A program made the position numbers and the translations under genes. Shown piece after piece: positions 28,301 through 37,150 of a stretch of DNA of 64,000 nt. This stretch comes from Bacillus taeanensis (GTDB taxonomy: Bacteria; Bacillota; Bacilli; Bacillales; UBA6769). The first letter of the stretch is position 1. Every line of letters begins with the position of its first letter. The stretch covers positions 17,266 through 81,265 of the forward strand of contig NZ_QOCW01000022.1 in the NCBI RefSeq assembly GCF_003318295.1, written 5' to 3'. Below the pieces are notes generated by a model. The model was given only the letters and a program-made list of their open reading frames with translations. It ran no database searches and was not told the DNA's origin.

Positions 28301-31300
28301 GATACCTTTGGCACAACGGTGCGGCATGGTGTGGATAAAAATGATGCTTATGAAGGGTATAAACAATACTTGTATTCTCCGAATAGCAGTGGAAAAGTCT
28401 CTTCTAAACAAACAATTGTTGGTTTAGAGGATGGCCAATACACGGTAGCGGCGATGGTCAAACTCATGCCGCATTTAGATCCATCATTTTCTGGTGGGGT
28501 TGCTAAAATGATTATATCTCAGCCTGGTAAAGAGAAGGTGGAGGTAACAATTAAACCTCAATTAAAAGATCCGGATGGTCCTTTAAAAGAGATGTGGAAC
28601 GCCGATGAGTTTGAGTATAAAGAATTCAGTACGGACACAATCGACGTTACGGAAGGTCAATTGACTGTAGAGTTTTATATGGAAGCCCCTAAAGGAGAGA
28701 CTTCCATGCAAATTGATAATGTAGAACTGCGGTTAGCGAACGCTGAGATTTCAAAGGATGTACAGGTCAACCTATATAACACTGGTTTTGAGCAAGGCTT
28801 CACCCAGTGGAGTCGAACCAATATGATCAACCACTCCATTAAATCCGAAGATGGAAAGGCGTTTGCACGAGTTACAGGTACGGATGCTTATTCATCCGAT
28901 TTGTGGCAATTTAGTAATGCCCCTATTGATGGAAACTACCAATTGTCTATTAACACTCGTAAATCTGGAAGTTTTGATAAAGCATCGGTTTATGTCACAT
29001 ACTCTGGCGGTACTAAAAAAGTTTCTATACCGGCAAGCAGTGATTGGAAAGAAGTAAAAATACCGAATATCGAGCTCATGAATGGTGAAGTGGTCAAGGT
29101 GGGCGTCATGACAGAAGGACAAGCCGGAAGTGTTCTGGATGTTGATGATGTAAAAATGATAGCAACAGATTCAAGCGAGCATCAAACTATATCGTATGTT
29201 GAAAGGTTAGATGCTGACACACCATATACTGTAACCGATGATGGGAAGGCCATTGTGTTGAATTCTGCAAGTCAGGAAAAGATAAAGATAGAGTTTGTTC
29301 AAGAGAACACGGCAAAAGTATGGATGGAACAAACTGGAACATTTAAGAAAAAAGCTTCTTTTGTTGTTGATCAAGAAATAGCAAAGGTAGTCCCTAAAAT
29401 AAGTGATCAAGAAGATTACGTTTTGATTCAAACGGAAAAATTGAGTTTGCGTGCTTACAAGTCTCCATTTAAGCTTTCATACTATGATGCAGCCAATACT
29501 AAGATGTTAACAGAGCATCTTGATGGTAAAGGTTTAGGTTATGATGGCGATACAGGGGTTTATTCCGCTATGAAGCTTGATCCAAATGAGCATTTCTTTG
29601 GTCTAGGTGTGGATCGTGACTCTCAATCTTTTGACCGCAGAGGTCACAAAGTCGTAATGAAGAACGGCATGAAGGGAGGATATGGCGGAAATACTTCTGA
29701 TATTTCTGGTACATTCTTCACAAGTACAAAGGGATATGGTCTTTACTTTGATAATACCTATGAAAATGTGACGTTTGATATGGGTGCGACAGATAGTGGA
29801 AAGTATTCTTTCAATGCACCAAATGGGGAAATGATTTACTATTTTATGGCTGGTGAAAAGGAAAGTACTCTCACTGATATTATGAAAAGTTTTGCAAGCT
29901 TAACAGGTACTCCTCCGATGCCTCCACAATGGGCATTAGGTTATATCCAATCTAAGTATGGATATAAGAGCTGGCAAGAAGTGAATCAGATCGTCGATAC
30001 CTTTCGAGAAAAACAAATTCCTTTAGATGGTATGATTCTTGATGTTTATTGGGCCAAAGAGAATCATTACTTTGATATGACGTGGTCTGAAGCTTTTGCT
30101 AATCCAAAAGAAAGCATGGAGGAGTTAGCGACAAAAGGGATCAAGACAGTACCGATTGTAGATCCGTACATTCAAGTAACGGCGAACAATTTTAACGAAG
30201 GCGATCAGAATGGATACTTTGTTCAAGACGTTTCGGGAAATACAATAATTTATGACGCTTGGTATGGTAAAGCAGGGTTAGTGGACTTCACCAATCCAAA
30301 AGCTGTAGATTGGTTTAATGCACAGGTGAAACTCTTACATGATGCCGGTGTGAAAGGGTATTGGATTGATCTGAATGAACCAGAAATAGAGATGGATTCG
30401 TTAAGACACCACTTCTCCAAGGGAAGCGCAGCAGAAATTAGAAATGTCTATGCATTAAACGAAGCAAAAGCTTTCTATAACGGTCATAGAAGCTACAGTG
30501 ATAACCGGATATGGAGCTTGTCACGTTCCGGGTTTTCTGGCATTCAAAAATATGGGGCAACGGTATGGAGCGGGGATGTTGATGCAAGCTGGGAGTCCTT
30601 TACGCACAATATGCAATTAGGATTAAGCTCTTCGATGTCTGGTATGCCTTATTTTACAACAGATATTGGTGGATTTAACGGCAAACCTACTGCTGAACTA
30701 TATACACGTTGGATGCAGGCTGGTTCCTTTATGCCGATCTTCCGTGCGCATAATTGTGAATGTGGGGATCCAACAAACACAAGAGAGCCTTGGGTGTTTG
30801 GTGAGAAAGCAGAAGGGATTGTAAAACAAAGCATTGAACAGCGTTACCGACTACTGCCTTACATCTATTCAGCAGCCAAGCAAACAACAGACGGAAATGT
30901 GTCGTTAATGAGACCACTTGTCATGGATTATGCAGCGGATTCAAATGTATATGGTATTCAAGATCAATGGATGTTTGGTCCAAATATGCTGGTAGCTCCT
31001 ATTTCTAAGGAAGGCGTTTCTAAGAGAAGTATTTATCTTCCAGAAGGTACATGGTATGACTGGATTACCCAGAAAACATTTTCGGGAGGGCAAACGATTG
31101 AGTATGAGGCGGACTTGTCTAAGATTCCGGTATTTGTAAAAGAAGGTGCGATTATTCCGCAGCAGGAGGTACAAAATTATACAAATGAAAGACCTGCATC
31201 AGAGATAACATTGAAGGTCTATCCAAAACAAAACGGAGAATCTTCAAGCTTTACTTTATATGAAGATGACGGTAAAACCTACAAATATGAAACCCGTCAG

Positions 31301-31615
31301 TCGACTGATACAGTGTTTTCGTCAGCAGTATCGGAAGAAGGTAATGTGACACTTAAAATTGAAACGATGAATGGCAGCTTTGACGGACAGATTGAAGAGA
31401 GAACATGGGTTACAGAAATAAAGGTTAATGCGGGCAATAATAAAGAAGTTAGATCTGTGGAACGCAACGGTACAAAGTTAACATTAGTTGATTCTAAAGA
31501 AGCAGTTGAAGCAGGGAACGATGTTTGGTACTACGATACAGAAACCGATATGTTATTGGTGAAAACGGCAAAGGTATCTACTGCTGAAGCACAAGTAATT
31601 ACGACTACTAATTAA
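25367..31615 (+). CDS. Secreted GH27-GH31 fusion glycosidase with multiple CBMs
   Basis: 2082 residues. Signal peptide ~1-34 (SSAFA). GH27 half: starts at ~35 (TRQGAGPMYWITYEH), is interrupted by two CBM4/9-like modules (~131-270 and ~289-428; NGDFE/NSGFE...GW starts), and resumes at ~430 with nucleophile Asp555 (LRVDFLSWYE) and acid/base Asp624 in RIDED; its beta domain ends near 822. Then a CBM35-like module (~826-955), a CBM4/9-like module (~963-1122) and another beta module (~1135-1265). GH31 half ~1272-2075: nucleophile Asp1668 (YWIDLNEPE), acid/base Asp1737 (VWSGDVDASW). The GH27 part resembles isomalto-dextranase-type GH27; the GH31 specificity is unknown. Both active sites appear intact, so two successive cuts or cut-and-transfer on one chain is likely. 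Confidence 0.88.
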   Translation: MRRSKHTQLPKAMMLTMMIALVISAFNVSSAFARDSEFTRQGAGPMYWITYEHQYRKDVFMPEHRLKENIDWMAENFKDYGYDMISTDGWIEGAALLNENGYIVSHNDRWMSDPIYMDGRDKPYLKPGKLFNGDFEYAATEGWEIKGNASYGVDKSNARNNFKFYFYKDSAYSASASQTVTGLEKGKAYRLSAWATLEDFSGSNQFIDNDMGSYAEMRISQNGEVAKSVPIKLSSSYQNYTLDVESIGDDMTVEFIIDSKLGSTSLQLDDITFEAVSSDQPPIPDGNVVMNSGFEHDETEGWIFEGEFSHGRNDDPEGDKSLWTYSEDPKKQIISQTITDLPDGNYYVSSKAKGKNGFADKGVVVEMKLSGYDKTNPEASVSQPVTTENWATYTETVNVTSGELKIEFIVDPTENQARDAGIDIDDVSVLYNTWQGYPHERYPNGHTWKDWADYVKSKGMKFGIYYNPLWISPEVVKNPDKYKVIGTDTPVADLVIIEPQDIGDGKTLQGDRFDGGQGGERALYWLNVDHPDAEKFLKGYVDFFAKQGASYLRVDFLSWYESGYDKGLGQVGIGHTREQYRKALQWMDEATKENGVFLSLVMPDLKNHGEYEQKYGDMIRIDEDAFSGGWEHISGRRQEWTNNWSQWANPFQGFTGFADISGRSSMINDGDFLRLNTFKGLYAENEKKTAVSLFTMAGSPITIADQYDTIGDNYQYYQNPELIELNKLGFAGKPIFYSNEHYKNNISRDSERWAGQLPDGSWIVSLFNRSDESKELSIDFKKALGIKEEAFVRDLWEHKDLGYRTMYSSMLEPHDSTVLKLIPKSTKKVYQTEAASYQGGAIFDNEQLGYDGVGYITGLNTKDSKVMIAVEVPKSGKFPITMKYANGNAETGTLSLSVEDVKKNVIEAPTTVSFPSTQDKWGTVEESVQLNKGLNLITLEFTAKDTGAVLMDSIQVEFGTGQLINGDFEMGNETGWTVDTFGTTVRHGVDKNDAYEGYKQYLYSPNSSGKVSSKQTIVGLEDGQYTVAAMVKLMPHLDPSFSGGVAKMIISQPGKEKVEVTIKPQLKDPDGPLKEMWNADEFEYKEFSTDTIDVTEGQLTVEFYMEAPKGETSMQIDNVELRLANAEISKDVQVNLYNTGFEQGFTQWSRTNMINHSIKSEDGKAFARVTGTDAYSSDLWQFSNAPIDGNYQLSINTRKSGSFDKASVYVTYSGGTKKVSIPASSDWKEVKIPNIELMNGEVVKVGVMTEGQAGSVLDVDDVKMIATDSSEHQTISYVERLDADTPYTVTDDGKAIVLNSASQEKIKIEFVQENTAKVWMEQTGTFKKKASFVVDQEIAKVVPKISDQEDYVLIQTEKLSLRAYKSPFKLSYYDAANTKMLTEHLDGKGLGYDGDTGVYSAMKLDPNEHFFGLGVDRDSQSFDRRGHKVVMKNGMKGGYGGNTSDISGTFFTSTKGYGLYFDNTYENVTFDMGATDSGKYSFNAPNGEMIYYFMAGEKESTLTDIMKSFASLTGTPPMPPQWALGYIQSKYGYKSWQEVNQIVDTFREKQIPLDGMILDVYWAKENHYFDMTWSEAFANPKESMEELATKGIKTVPIVDPYIQVTANNFNEGDQNGYFVQDVSGNTIIYDAWYGKAGLVDFTNPKAVDWFNAQVKLLHDAGVKGYWIDLNEPEIEMDSLRHHFSKGSAAEIRNVYALNEAKAFYNGHRSYSDNRIWSLSRSGFSGIQKYGATVWSGDVDASWESFTHNMQLGLSSSMSGMPYFTTDIGGFNGKPTAELYTRWMQAGSFMPIFRAHNCECGDPTNTREPWVFGEKAEGIVKQSIEQRYRLLPYIYSAAKQTTDGNVSLMRPLVMDYAADSNVYGIQDQWMFGPNMLVAPISKEGVSKRSIYLPEGTWYDWITQKTFSGGQTIEYEADLSKIPVFVKEGAIIPQQEVQNYTNERPASEITLKVYPKQNGESSSFTLYEDDGKTYKYETRQSTDTVFSSAVSEEGNVTLKIETMNGSFDGQIEERTWVTEIKVNAGNNKEVRSVERNGTKLTLVDSKEAVEAGNDVWYYDTETDMLLVKTAKVSTAEAQVITTTN

Positions 31616-31687
31616 AAAGTGGATTTTAGCTGTGTATTATATAGTCCAAATAGTTTAATATTTTCGCTTATACGAATTTTGTTTGCG

Positions 31688-31728
31688 AAAAAAGAGGTTG
31701 TGTACATTCAAATCCAACCTCTTTTTTG
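31688..31728. terminator. Bidirectional terminator
   Basis: AAAAAGAGGTTG pairs with CAACCTCTTTTTT, T-rich on both strands. It lies between the convergent fusion gene and the solute-binding protein gene. Confidence 0.8.
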
Positions 31729-31763
31729 CTTTTATAATAATAAAAAGGTAATGTTCGTTATGT

Positions 31764-33044
31764 TTAGTTTGTAACGGGGTCATCGGCTAAGAGCCTGTCT
31801 ATTTCAGCCGCCGCGCGGTCCAAACCATCCTTAACCGATAATTCACCCTCAAATATTTTATTCATGTATTCCGTATACACTCCATCGATTTTACGCCAGT
31901 TCTTAACGAGAGGGAGCAGGATGGCATTTTTCGCATCTTCTCTATAAGGATAGAGGTAAGAATCTCTAGTTATTGTCGAAGCCTTGGCCACTTCTAGGTT
32001 AGTCGGTATTAATTCGGTATGCTCCAAGAGTAATAACTGTGCTTTCTTTCCTGTCATCCATTTCATAAACGTCCATGCCTCAGCTTTCCGTTTACTGTCC
32101 TTCATAATGACCAGATTTTCGCCGCCAATTATTGAAGCAGGACCATTATTTTGTGGAAATGGTACAGGAAAGGTTAGCTTTAGAGCACTATCAAATTCTG
32201 ATTTATCTAATAAACTGTAGAACCAGGGACCATCGTCTGTCATAAGCATATTTCCGGCCTTTATCCGTTCCCAATTTTCTACTGCACCTAGCTTGTCCTG
32301 CGGAAGATCAATGAGATTTTCCTTAAAAAGAGCTGTTAACTGCTCCACAGCATGGATGGTTTCGTCACTATTTAAATATCCAGAAGCTTTGTTGGCATGC
32401 TCGTCAATAAAGGATCCGCCAAGACTATAAATGTATGGAATAGTATCCCATGGTCCTAAACCCCTGAGTCCAATAGTATATTGATAACGTCGGGCAAGCT
32501 CCAGCACTTCGTCCATCGTAATTGGTGGCTTGGAATAGCCCGCACGCTTCAGAAGTTCACGGTTAAAGATAGGAGCCTTCGTGTAAATGTTGAGCGGCAA
32601 AGAATAATAATTATTTTTATAGAGACCTATATTCATTAAATTTGTATTAAACCTTTTTCGGATGTTTTCGAAATCACCGAACCCGCTCAACGGTTCAAGA
32701 AGCTCTTTATATAAAAACTCGGGAATCCAGGCGATATGGAGTCGTACAACGTCAGGGCCACGCTTGGAAGAGGTTCGTGCGATTAAGGTGTTAATTAATT
32801 CATTATTAAAAGCCAAGTCTATAGACTCTACCTGAATGTTTGGGTGCTCGCGCTCAAAAGCAGGGATCAACTCTTGTTCCAGTAACCTGGTTTCTTTTTC
32901 ATTGTATGTGTGCCAAAAAGTAATGACGGTTTTTTCGTGATCCTGAAGTGTTTGAACCTTCTTTGGATCAGAGATCATGGACGGACTCCTACACCCGGTA
33001 AGCAATACTAGAATTAGTAAAAAGGATACCCACCGACAATCCAT
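31764..33044 (-). CDS. Sugar ABC transporter solute-binding lipoprotein
   Basis: 426 residues. Lipoprotein signal with lipobox LLTGC (Cys ~18). The mature part is a family 1 extracellular solute-binding protein: VITFWHTYNEKETRLLEQEL, GPDVVRLHIAWIPEF, YYSLPLNIYTKAPIFNRELL, MLMTDDGPWFY, AWTFMKWMTGKKAQLLLLEH. Such proteins bind oligosaccharides outside the cell. It is the last gene of a minus-strand unit with the response regulator 17 bases upstream and the histidine kinase before that. No permease or ATPase genes follow, so it may act in sensing with the kinase rather than, or besides, transport with a remote permease. Confidence 0.88.
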   Translation of the reverse strand: MDCRWVSFLLILVLLTGCRSPSMISDPKKVQTLQDHEKTVITFWHTYNEKETRLLEQELIPAFEREHPNIQVESIDLAFNNELINTLIARTSSKRGPDVVRLHIAWIPEFLYKELLEPLSGFGDFENIRKRFNTNLMNIGLYKNNYYSLPLNIYTKAPIFNRELLKRAGYSKPPITMDEVLELARRYQYTIGLRGLGPWDTIPYIYSLGGSFIDEHANKASGYLNSDETIHAVEQLTALFKENLIDLPQDKLGAVENWERIKAGNMLMTDDGPWFYSLLDKSEFDSALKLTFPVPFPQNNGPASIIGGENLVIMKDSKRKAEAWTFMKWMTGKKAQLLLLEHTELIPTNLEVAKASTITRDSYLYPYREDAKNAILLPLVKNWRKIDGVYTEYMNKIFEGELSVKDGLDRAAAEIDRLLADDPVTN

Positions 33045-33061
33045 AACGTAACCCTCCTTTC

Positions 33062-34624
33062 TTAATCATTAGACGATCTTGTTGTCTGGTATTTTTCCCT
33101 ATACTCCATCGGGGTTAATCCGGTTACTTTCTTAAACACTTTGCTGAAATATTTTACATCTTTAAAGCCTGAGACCCTCGCTACATCGTAAATCCGACTT
33201 TCATTTTGCACCAATAGCTGCTTTGCTTTTCTAATACGCAGCTCGATCAAATAATCAACAAAGTTTCTTCCTGTTTGTTTTTTGAAGTAGAGACTGAAAT
33301 AACTTTTACTGAGATGAACGATATCCGCTACACTCTGAAGTGTTAAGTTCTCGGTATAATGCGCGGATATATATTCCAGCGCCTTCGTGATCACCTGCTC
33401 GTCGTCTCCAGTATCAGTCAGTTTCCGTATAAAGGGCGTCTCGATTTCTTCCAGTTGACTAATTAGAAGGGATACCATTTGTTCCATTGTCTCCGCCCGG
33501 CAAAGCAAATCATGACGTTCAGGGAGCATTGATTCTGCGTCCCCATGCAAACGATAAGCACCCGTGATAAGGCTGCATGCCTCCTGCCGCACTTGTTCCG
33601 GGGTCAAATTTCCGCTCTTCCAGCGTTCAAGCGCGACTTCAATCGCAGAGGAAATCGGATCGCCATTGTGAATCATTTCGAAGAAAGACGTCCAATCATG
33701 ATGTCCTTCTTTTTTCATGCATAATTCTGAACTGTTTATACCATACAGACCGCCCAGTCCTTCAAAAAATCGCCTTTGGCATGCCGAGTGGCTGTTGGCA
33801 AACCCCTTGAAAATGCTATCTATACCTTGTTCTGTCACAAAGCCGGCTGACGTTGAAACATGCCATTCCTTTTCCAATAACTGCTTCCAATTGAGAAGCC
33901 GCTGTTTCGCTTTCTTATCCTGGTTCGGTAAAATGAGAAACATGCAGCTTTCATCCGCAAGCAGTGCGGCTCCTTCCTCAATTTGCATATAAAACATTTT
34001 CTGCCATTCCTCCAATAGGAACTGTACATACAGGTAGCCGTGGTTTTCAATCCATTCCTCTGCTTCATCCAGCATAAGATAGACACAGGCATAGGAACTT
34101 TCTAACCATGCGGGGGCCCAATCGGTTGGCAAAGGGGAGGTTTGCTCCTGCACGATTAATCGTTTGATTTCCTGTTCGACATTTTTCCGTGCCAGATAAA
34201 CGGCTCCCTGTTGGTAATGGTTTAGTTCGGAATCCTTTTTCCGCTCTTCTTCCAGCATGGAGATACACCGCCGAAGCACGGCGAGAAGGTCCTCCTTTTT
34301 TAAGGTTAGTTTTAACAAATAATCGACTGCCCCCAGCTTAAGTCCTTCTTTTACGTATTCAAAGTCGTTGTAATTGCTGATCAGGATCACTTTGAGAAAT
34401 GGGTAAAGCTTTAGTGCTTGCTGCATAAGCTCAATGCCGCCTATCAAAGGCATTTTGATATCCGTAATGAGAATATCATAGGAACGTTTTTCAAGAGCAG
34501 CCAGTGCTTCGGCGCCGTTGGCGTATTGGTCTTCGACTATTACTCCTTCCTTTTCCCAATCAACAAAGGCAGTGATTCCTTTACGAATGACAGGTTCGTC
34601 ATCGACGATAAGAACTCTATACAT
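33062..34624 (-). CDS. AraC-type response regulator (YesN family)
   Basis: 520 residues. N-terminal receiver with phospho-acceptor Asp55 (ILITDIKMPL), acidic pocket VDDE, and Lys in LLKLTLKKED. A long central region of ~280 residues follows (typical of YesN-type regulators), then two AraC HTH motifs at ~415-515 (NLTLQSVADIVHLSKSYFSL, RIYDVARVSGFKDVKYFSKV, GLTPMEYREKY). Phosphorylated by the upstream YesM-type kinase, it would activate carbohydrate genes, most likely those of this locus. The kinase stop and this ATG are 18 bases apart, so the two are cotranscribed. Confidence 0.9.
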   Translation of the reverse strand: MYRVLIVDDEPVIRKGITAFVDWEKEGVIVEDQYANGAEALAALEKRSYDILITDIKMPLIGGIELMQQALKLYPFLKVILISNYNDFEYVKEGLKLGAVDYLLKLTLKKEDLLAVLRRCISMLEEERKKDSELNHYQQGAVYLARKNVEQEIKRLIVQEQTSPLPTDWAPAWLESSYACVYLMLDEAEEWIENHGYLYVQFLLEEWQKMFYMQIEEGAALLADESCMFLILPNQDKKAKQRLLNWKQLLEKEWHVSTSAGFVTEQGIDSIFKGFANSHSACQRRFFEGLGGLYGINSSELCMKKEGHHDWTSFFEMIHNGDPISSAIEVALERWKSGNLTPEQVRQEACSLITGAYRLHGDAESMLPERHDLLCRAETMEQMVSLLISQLEEIETPFIRKLTDTGDDEQVITKALEYISAHYTENLTLQSVADIVHLSKSYFSLYFKKQTGRNFVDYLIELRIRKAKQLLVQNESRIYDVARVSGFKDVKYFSKVFKKVTGLTPMEYREKYQTTRSSND

Positions 34625-34642
34625 ATTATTCCTCCTGTTCAG

Positions 34643-36439
34643 CTAGTTTTTAATGGAAGATTCCACTATTCTTTTCAGCAAAATGCGTACTGTCGTACCT
34701 TGCTCCGGCTCGCTAGAAATAGACCATTCCCAATTTTGGTCATAATACAGCCTTAGTGTGTCAAAGATATGACGTAAACCGATACCGATATTTCCCTTTT
34801 CGACGGCAGTTTTCGGATCATTCAATTCCTTCAACTTATCATTCCTGATACCCAAACCGTCATCGTTAATAAGAAATTCTATATCTCCGTTATTAAAATG
34901 GATCCTTATCGAGATTCGTCCATCCGTATTTTTGGGCACGATGCCATGGAATATGGCGTTTTCTACCACAGGCTGCAGGAGCATTCGGGGGATGGGGATT
35001 TTTTCTGTACCCGGTTCAATATCCAGCTCCAGATGGAATGTTTTTTCGTAGCGAAGCTCTAAAATGACTAAATACTTCCGGATAATGTCCAGTTCCTCTC
35101 CTACCGTTATGATGCTTCCACTTTTCCCCATGTTCGCTTCCAACAGATGGTTCAGTGCTGACAATACGAGAGAAGCTCGTTCGTTTTGATTCGAATCAAT
35201 AAGCCAACGAAGGGTGGTAAGTGTATTATAGAGAAAGTGCGGATTAATCCGGTGCATAACAGCCCGAAGCTCTGCATGATATTTTTCACTCTGCTCACTT
35301 TCCACCTGCTGCATTAAGTTTTCGATTTCATGAAGCATTTCGTTAAACTGATTGCTCAAAAAGCCGATCTCATCGGAGGAATTAACGGTCGTTCTTTCTT
35401 TTAAATCCCCTTGTTTAACCCGCAGCATGCTCTGGGTAAGCTGTTTTACAGGCTTGGTTACCCATCCAGCAGTAAAAAGGCCGATGCCGATCGCAATTAA
35501 GGAGAAGACACCAGAGGAGAAAAATATCCAAGATTGGAGACGATCCAACTGTCCAATGATTTCATGGATTGGAACAGTACCTACAAGCATCCAGCCGTTG
35601 CTCAAAGGCTGTTTAACACCGTAATAAGGAACCCCTTTTACGGCAAACTCGAATTCCACAGCATCGTCTCCCACAATATGCCTGTACAAGTTGGGATTCT
35701 CCACCTTCTTGTTGATCATGTCGAGATTGGAATCGATCATGATCCTTCCTTCGGTATCCACGACGAAAAACTTTCCCGTCTCCCCGAGTTTCAAGTACTC
35801 AATCGTATTCAGAATGGATCGCCCGTCCAAATGAACCTGCACAAGTCCGATATTTTTCATGGTGTCAAAATCTTTTAAGACTCTGCTAACGGGAAGAACC
35901 AAGTCCGTATTAACGCTGCCACCGTGGAAAAGATCATACTGAATTCCTTGCCAAACCAAAGCTCCATCCTTGAGCTTGGCTTCCTTCACCCATTCCTGGT
36001 CAGAGAGCTGTATGTTGTTAAGGTTTGTTTCGGCAAAAGTACCGCTTCCCCATCCGATGCCTTCCTCTTTTAACACATAAATAATTTTGACGAAGGAGTT
36101 GGAATAGACGGAATTATTCAATAAGGTATTAATATATTGAGAATCTTTTCTCTGTTCGCTTGCTGTTCTGTTATTCAATTGTAAAATAGCACGTTGAATA
36201 TTCGTGTCACTGCTAATAAAATCGGAGGTATCGATTCCAACATTCAATATGAAAGAGAGCGACTCCGCCGTCTGTTTGGCGATTTGGACGGTGGACTCCC
36301 GCACGTTTCTCTTTAAGATAGAATTAGACTCCCAGTAAAAAGCCAAACAAATAAAAAGCGTTGGAATCAATATCACGAGCAGAAAGGCCACTATGATTTT
36401 CGATGAAAAGCTTCTGGATAATAAAAATTTTTGGAACAT
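34643..36439 (-). CDS. YesM-type sensor histidine kinase
   Basis: 598 residues. First membrane helix at ~14-35, large extracellular sensor of ~250 residues (dCACHE-like), second helix at ~298-318, HAMP (WVTKPVKQLTQSMLRVKQGD), then the His_kinase domain with phospho-acceptor His401 in INPHFLYNTL and an HATPase domain (MLLQPVVENAIFHGI, DDGLGIRNDKL, GIGLRHIFDTL). This class pairs with YesN regulators and often reads an extracellular solute-binding protein. Composition is visibly more GC-rich than the surrounding genes, as in the regulator and the neighbouring GH31, which suggests acquisition from a Paenibacillus-like donor. It heads the kinase-regulator-binding protein operon. Confidence 0.9.
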   Translation of the reverse strand: MFQKFLLSRSFSSKIIVAFLLVILIPTLFICLAFYWESNSILKRNVRESTVQIAKQTAESLSFILNVGIDTSDFISSDTNIQRAILQLNNRTASEQRKDSQYINTLLNNSVYSNSFVKIIYVLKEEGIGWGSGTFAETNLNNIQLSDQEWVKEAKLKDGALVWQGIQYDLFHGGSVNTDLVLPVSRVLKDFDTMKNIGLVQVHLDGRSILNTIEYLKLGETGKFFVVDTEGRIMIDSNLDMINKKVENPNLYRHIVGDDAVEFEFAVKGVPYYGVKQPLSNGWMLVGTVPIHEIIGQLDRLQSWIFFSSGVFSLIAIGIGLFTAGWVTKPVKQLTQSMLRVKQGDLKERTTVNSSDEIGFLSNQFNEMLHEIENLMQQVESEQSEKYHAELRAVMHRINPHFLYNTLTTLRWLIDSNQNERASLVLSALNHLLEANMGKSGSIITVGEELDIIRKYLVILELRYEKTFHLELDIEPGTEKIPIPRMLLQPVVENAIFHGIVPKNTDGRISIRIHFNNGDIEFLINDDGLGIRNDKLKELNDPKTAVEKGNIGIGLRHIFDTLRLYYDQNWEWSISSEPEQGTTVRILLKRIVESSIKN

Positions 36440-37150
36440 AACACCCCGCCTTATTCGTTTCTTGCTTTACTCATTGTACAGGTTGAGAAGCGCCTTTTAC
36501 CAATGAAGTTTTTGGAAACAGCCTGCTTGTCCAGCCTTTTATCTATTAATTAACATATCATTTTTGTCCTCTCCCATATATAAAGGTGTTTTATTTTTAA
36601 TGAAGAGCGAAAAATTTTACCCCTCCTAAGTTTCCGCTAAAAGGAACTAAGGATATCCTATATTTTCAATTAAATAATTAATAAGGAAAAAACGCTTGTT
36701 TAAGTGTCATATTTTAAGCGATAAACGATAAATAAAAGGTTGACGATCCAGTATACAAGTCAGAAAAGCGTACATCTATTTAGTTCTTTTGAACTATATT
36801 TTCTGAAATTACACATTTTTAAAATCTAAGACTAGAAATTATCTGCCCGGTGTAAAAGGAATAACAAAAACTTAAGGCTGGCGCTATTTTACCTTTATTT
36901 AAAGAGTATTTCGAAACCGCTTTCCATCTCGGTTTGAGGACGCTTTCAAACAATCGAATAGGATTTTTTTCCGATTGTTTAGATCTCCTTTAGTTGCTAA
37001 CTTAGTAGTAAGCCTAGGAAAACAAGGTTCCGCTTGGTTGAAAATGATCGGGGAGAGGAGAGAAAGGATCTGAAAAAATAAGCTGGTGTGAAGTAGTTTT
37101 CCATTTGAAAGTTTGTCTGTGTTTAATTTAAATCGAAGAAGGAGAGAGCT
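36440..37150. other. Divergent promoter region, kinase operon / GH31
   Basis: About 710 bases between divergent units. It contains a cre-like site (36935-36948) and an inverted repeat (36948-36980) described separately; TTGACG at 36739 could be a -35. The GH31 ATG is preceded by AAGGAGAG. I see no gene here. Confidence 0.4.
36935..36980. promoter_or_regulatory. cre-like site and inverted repeat before the second GH31 gene
   Basis: TGAGGACGCTTTCA fits the CcpA consensus TGNNANCGNTNNCA with one mismatch. Right after it, AAACAATCG (36948-36956) and CGATTGTTT (36972-36980) form a nine-base inverted repeat with a 15-base gap, an operator-like arrangement about 170 bases before the GH31 start. Confidence 0.45.

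Noticed and set aside
34418..34756. 112-codon plus-strand frame across the kinase-regulator junction
   Set aside because: It is antisense to two well-supported genes and has no coding features of its own.
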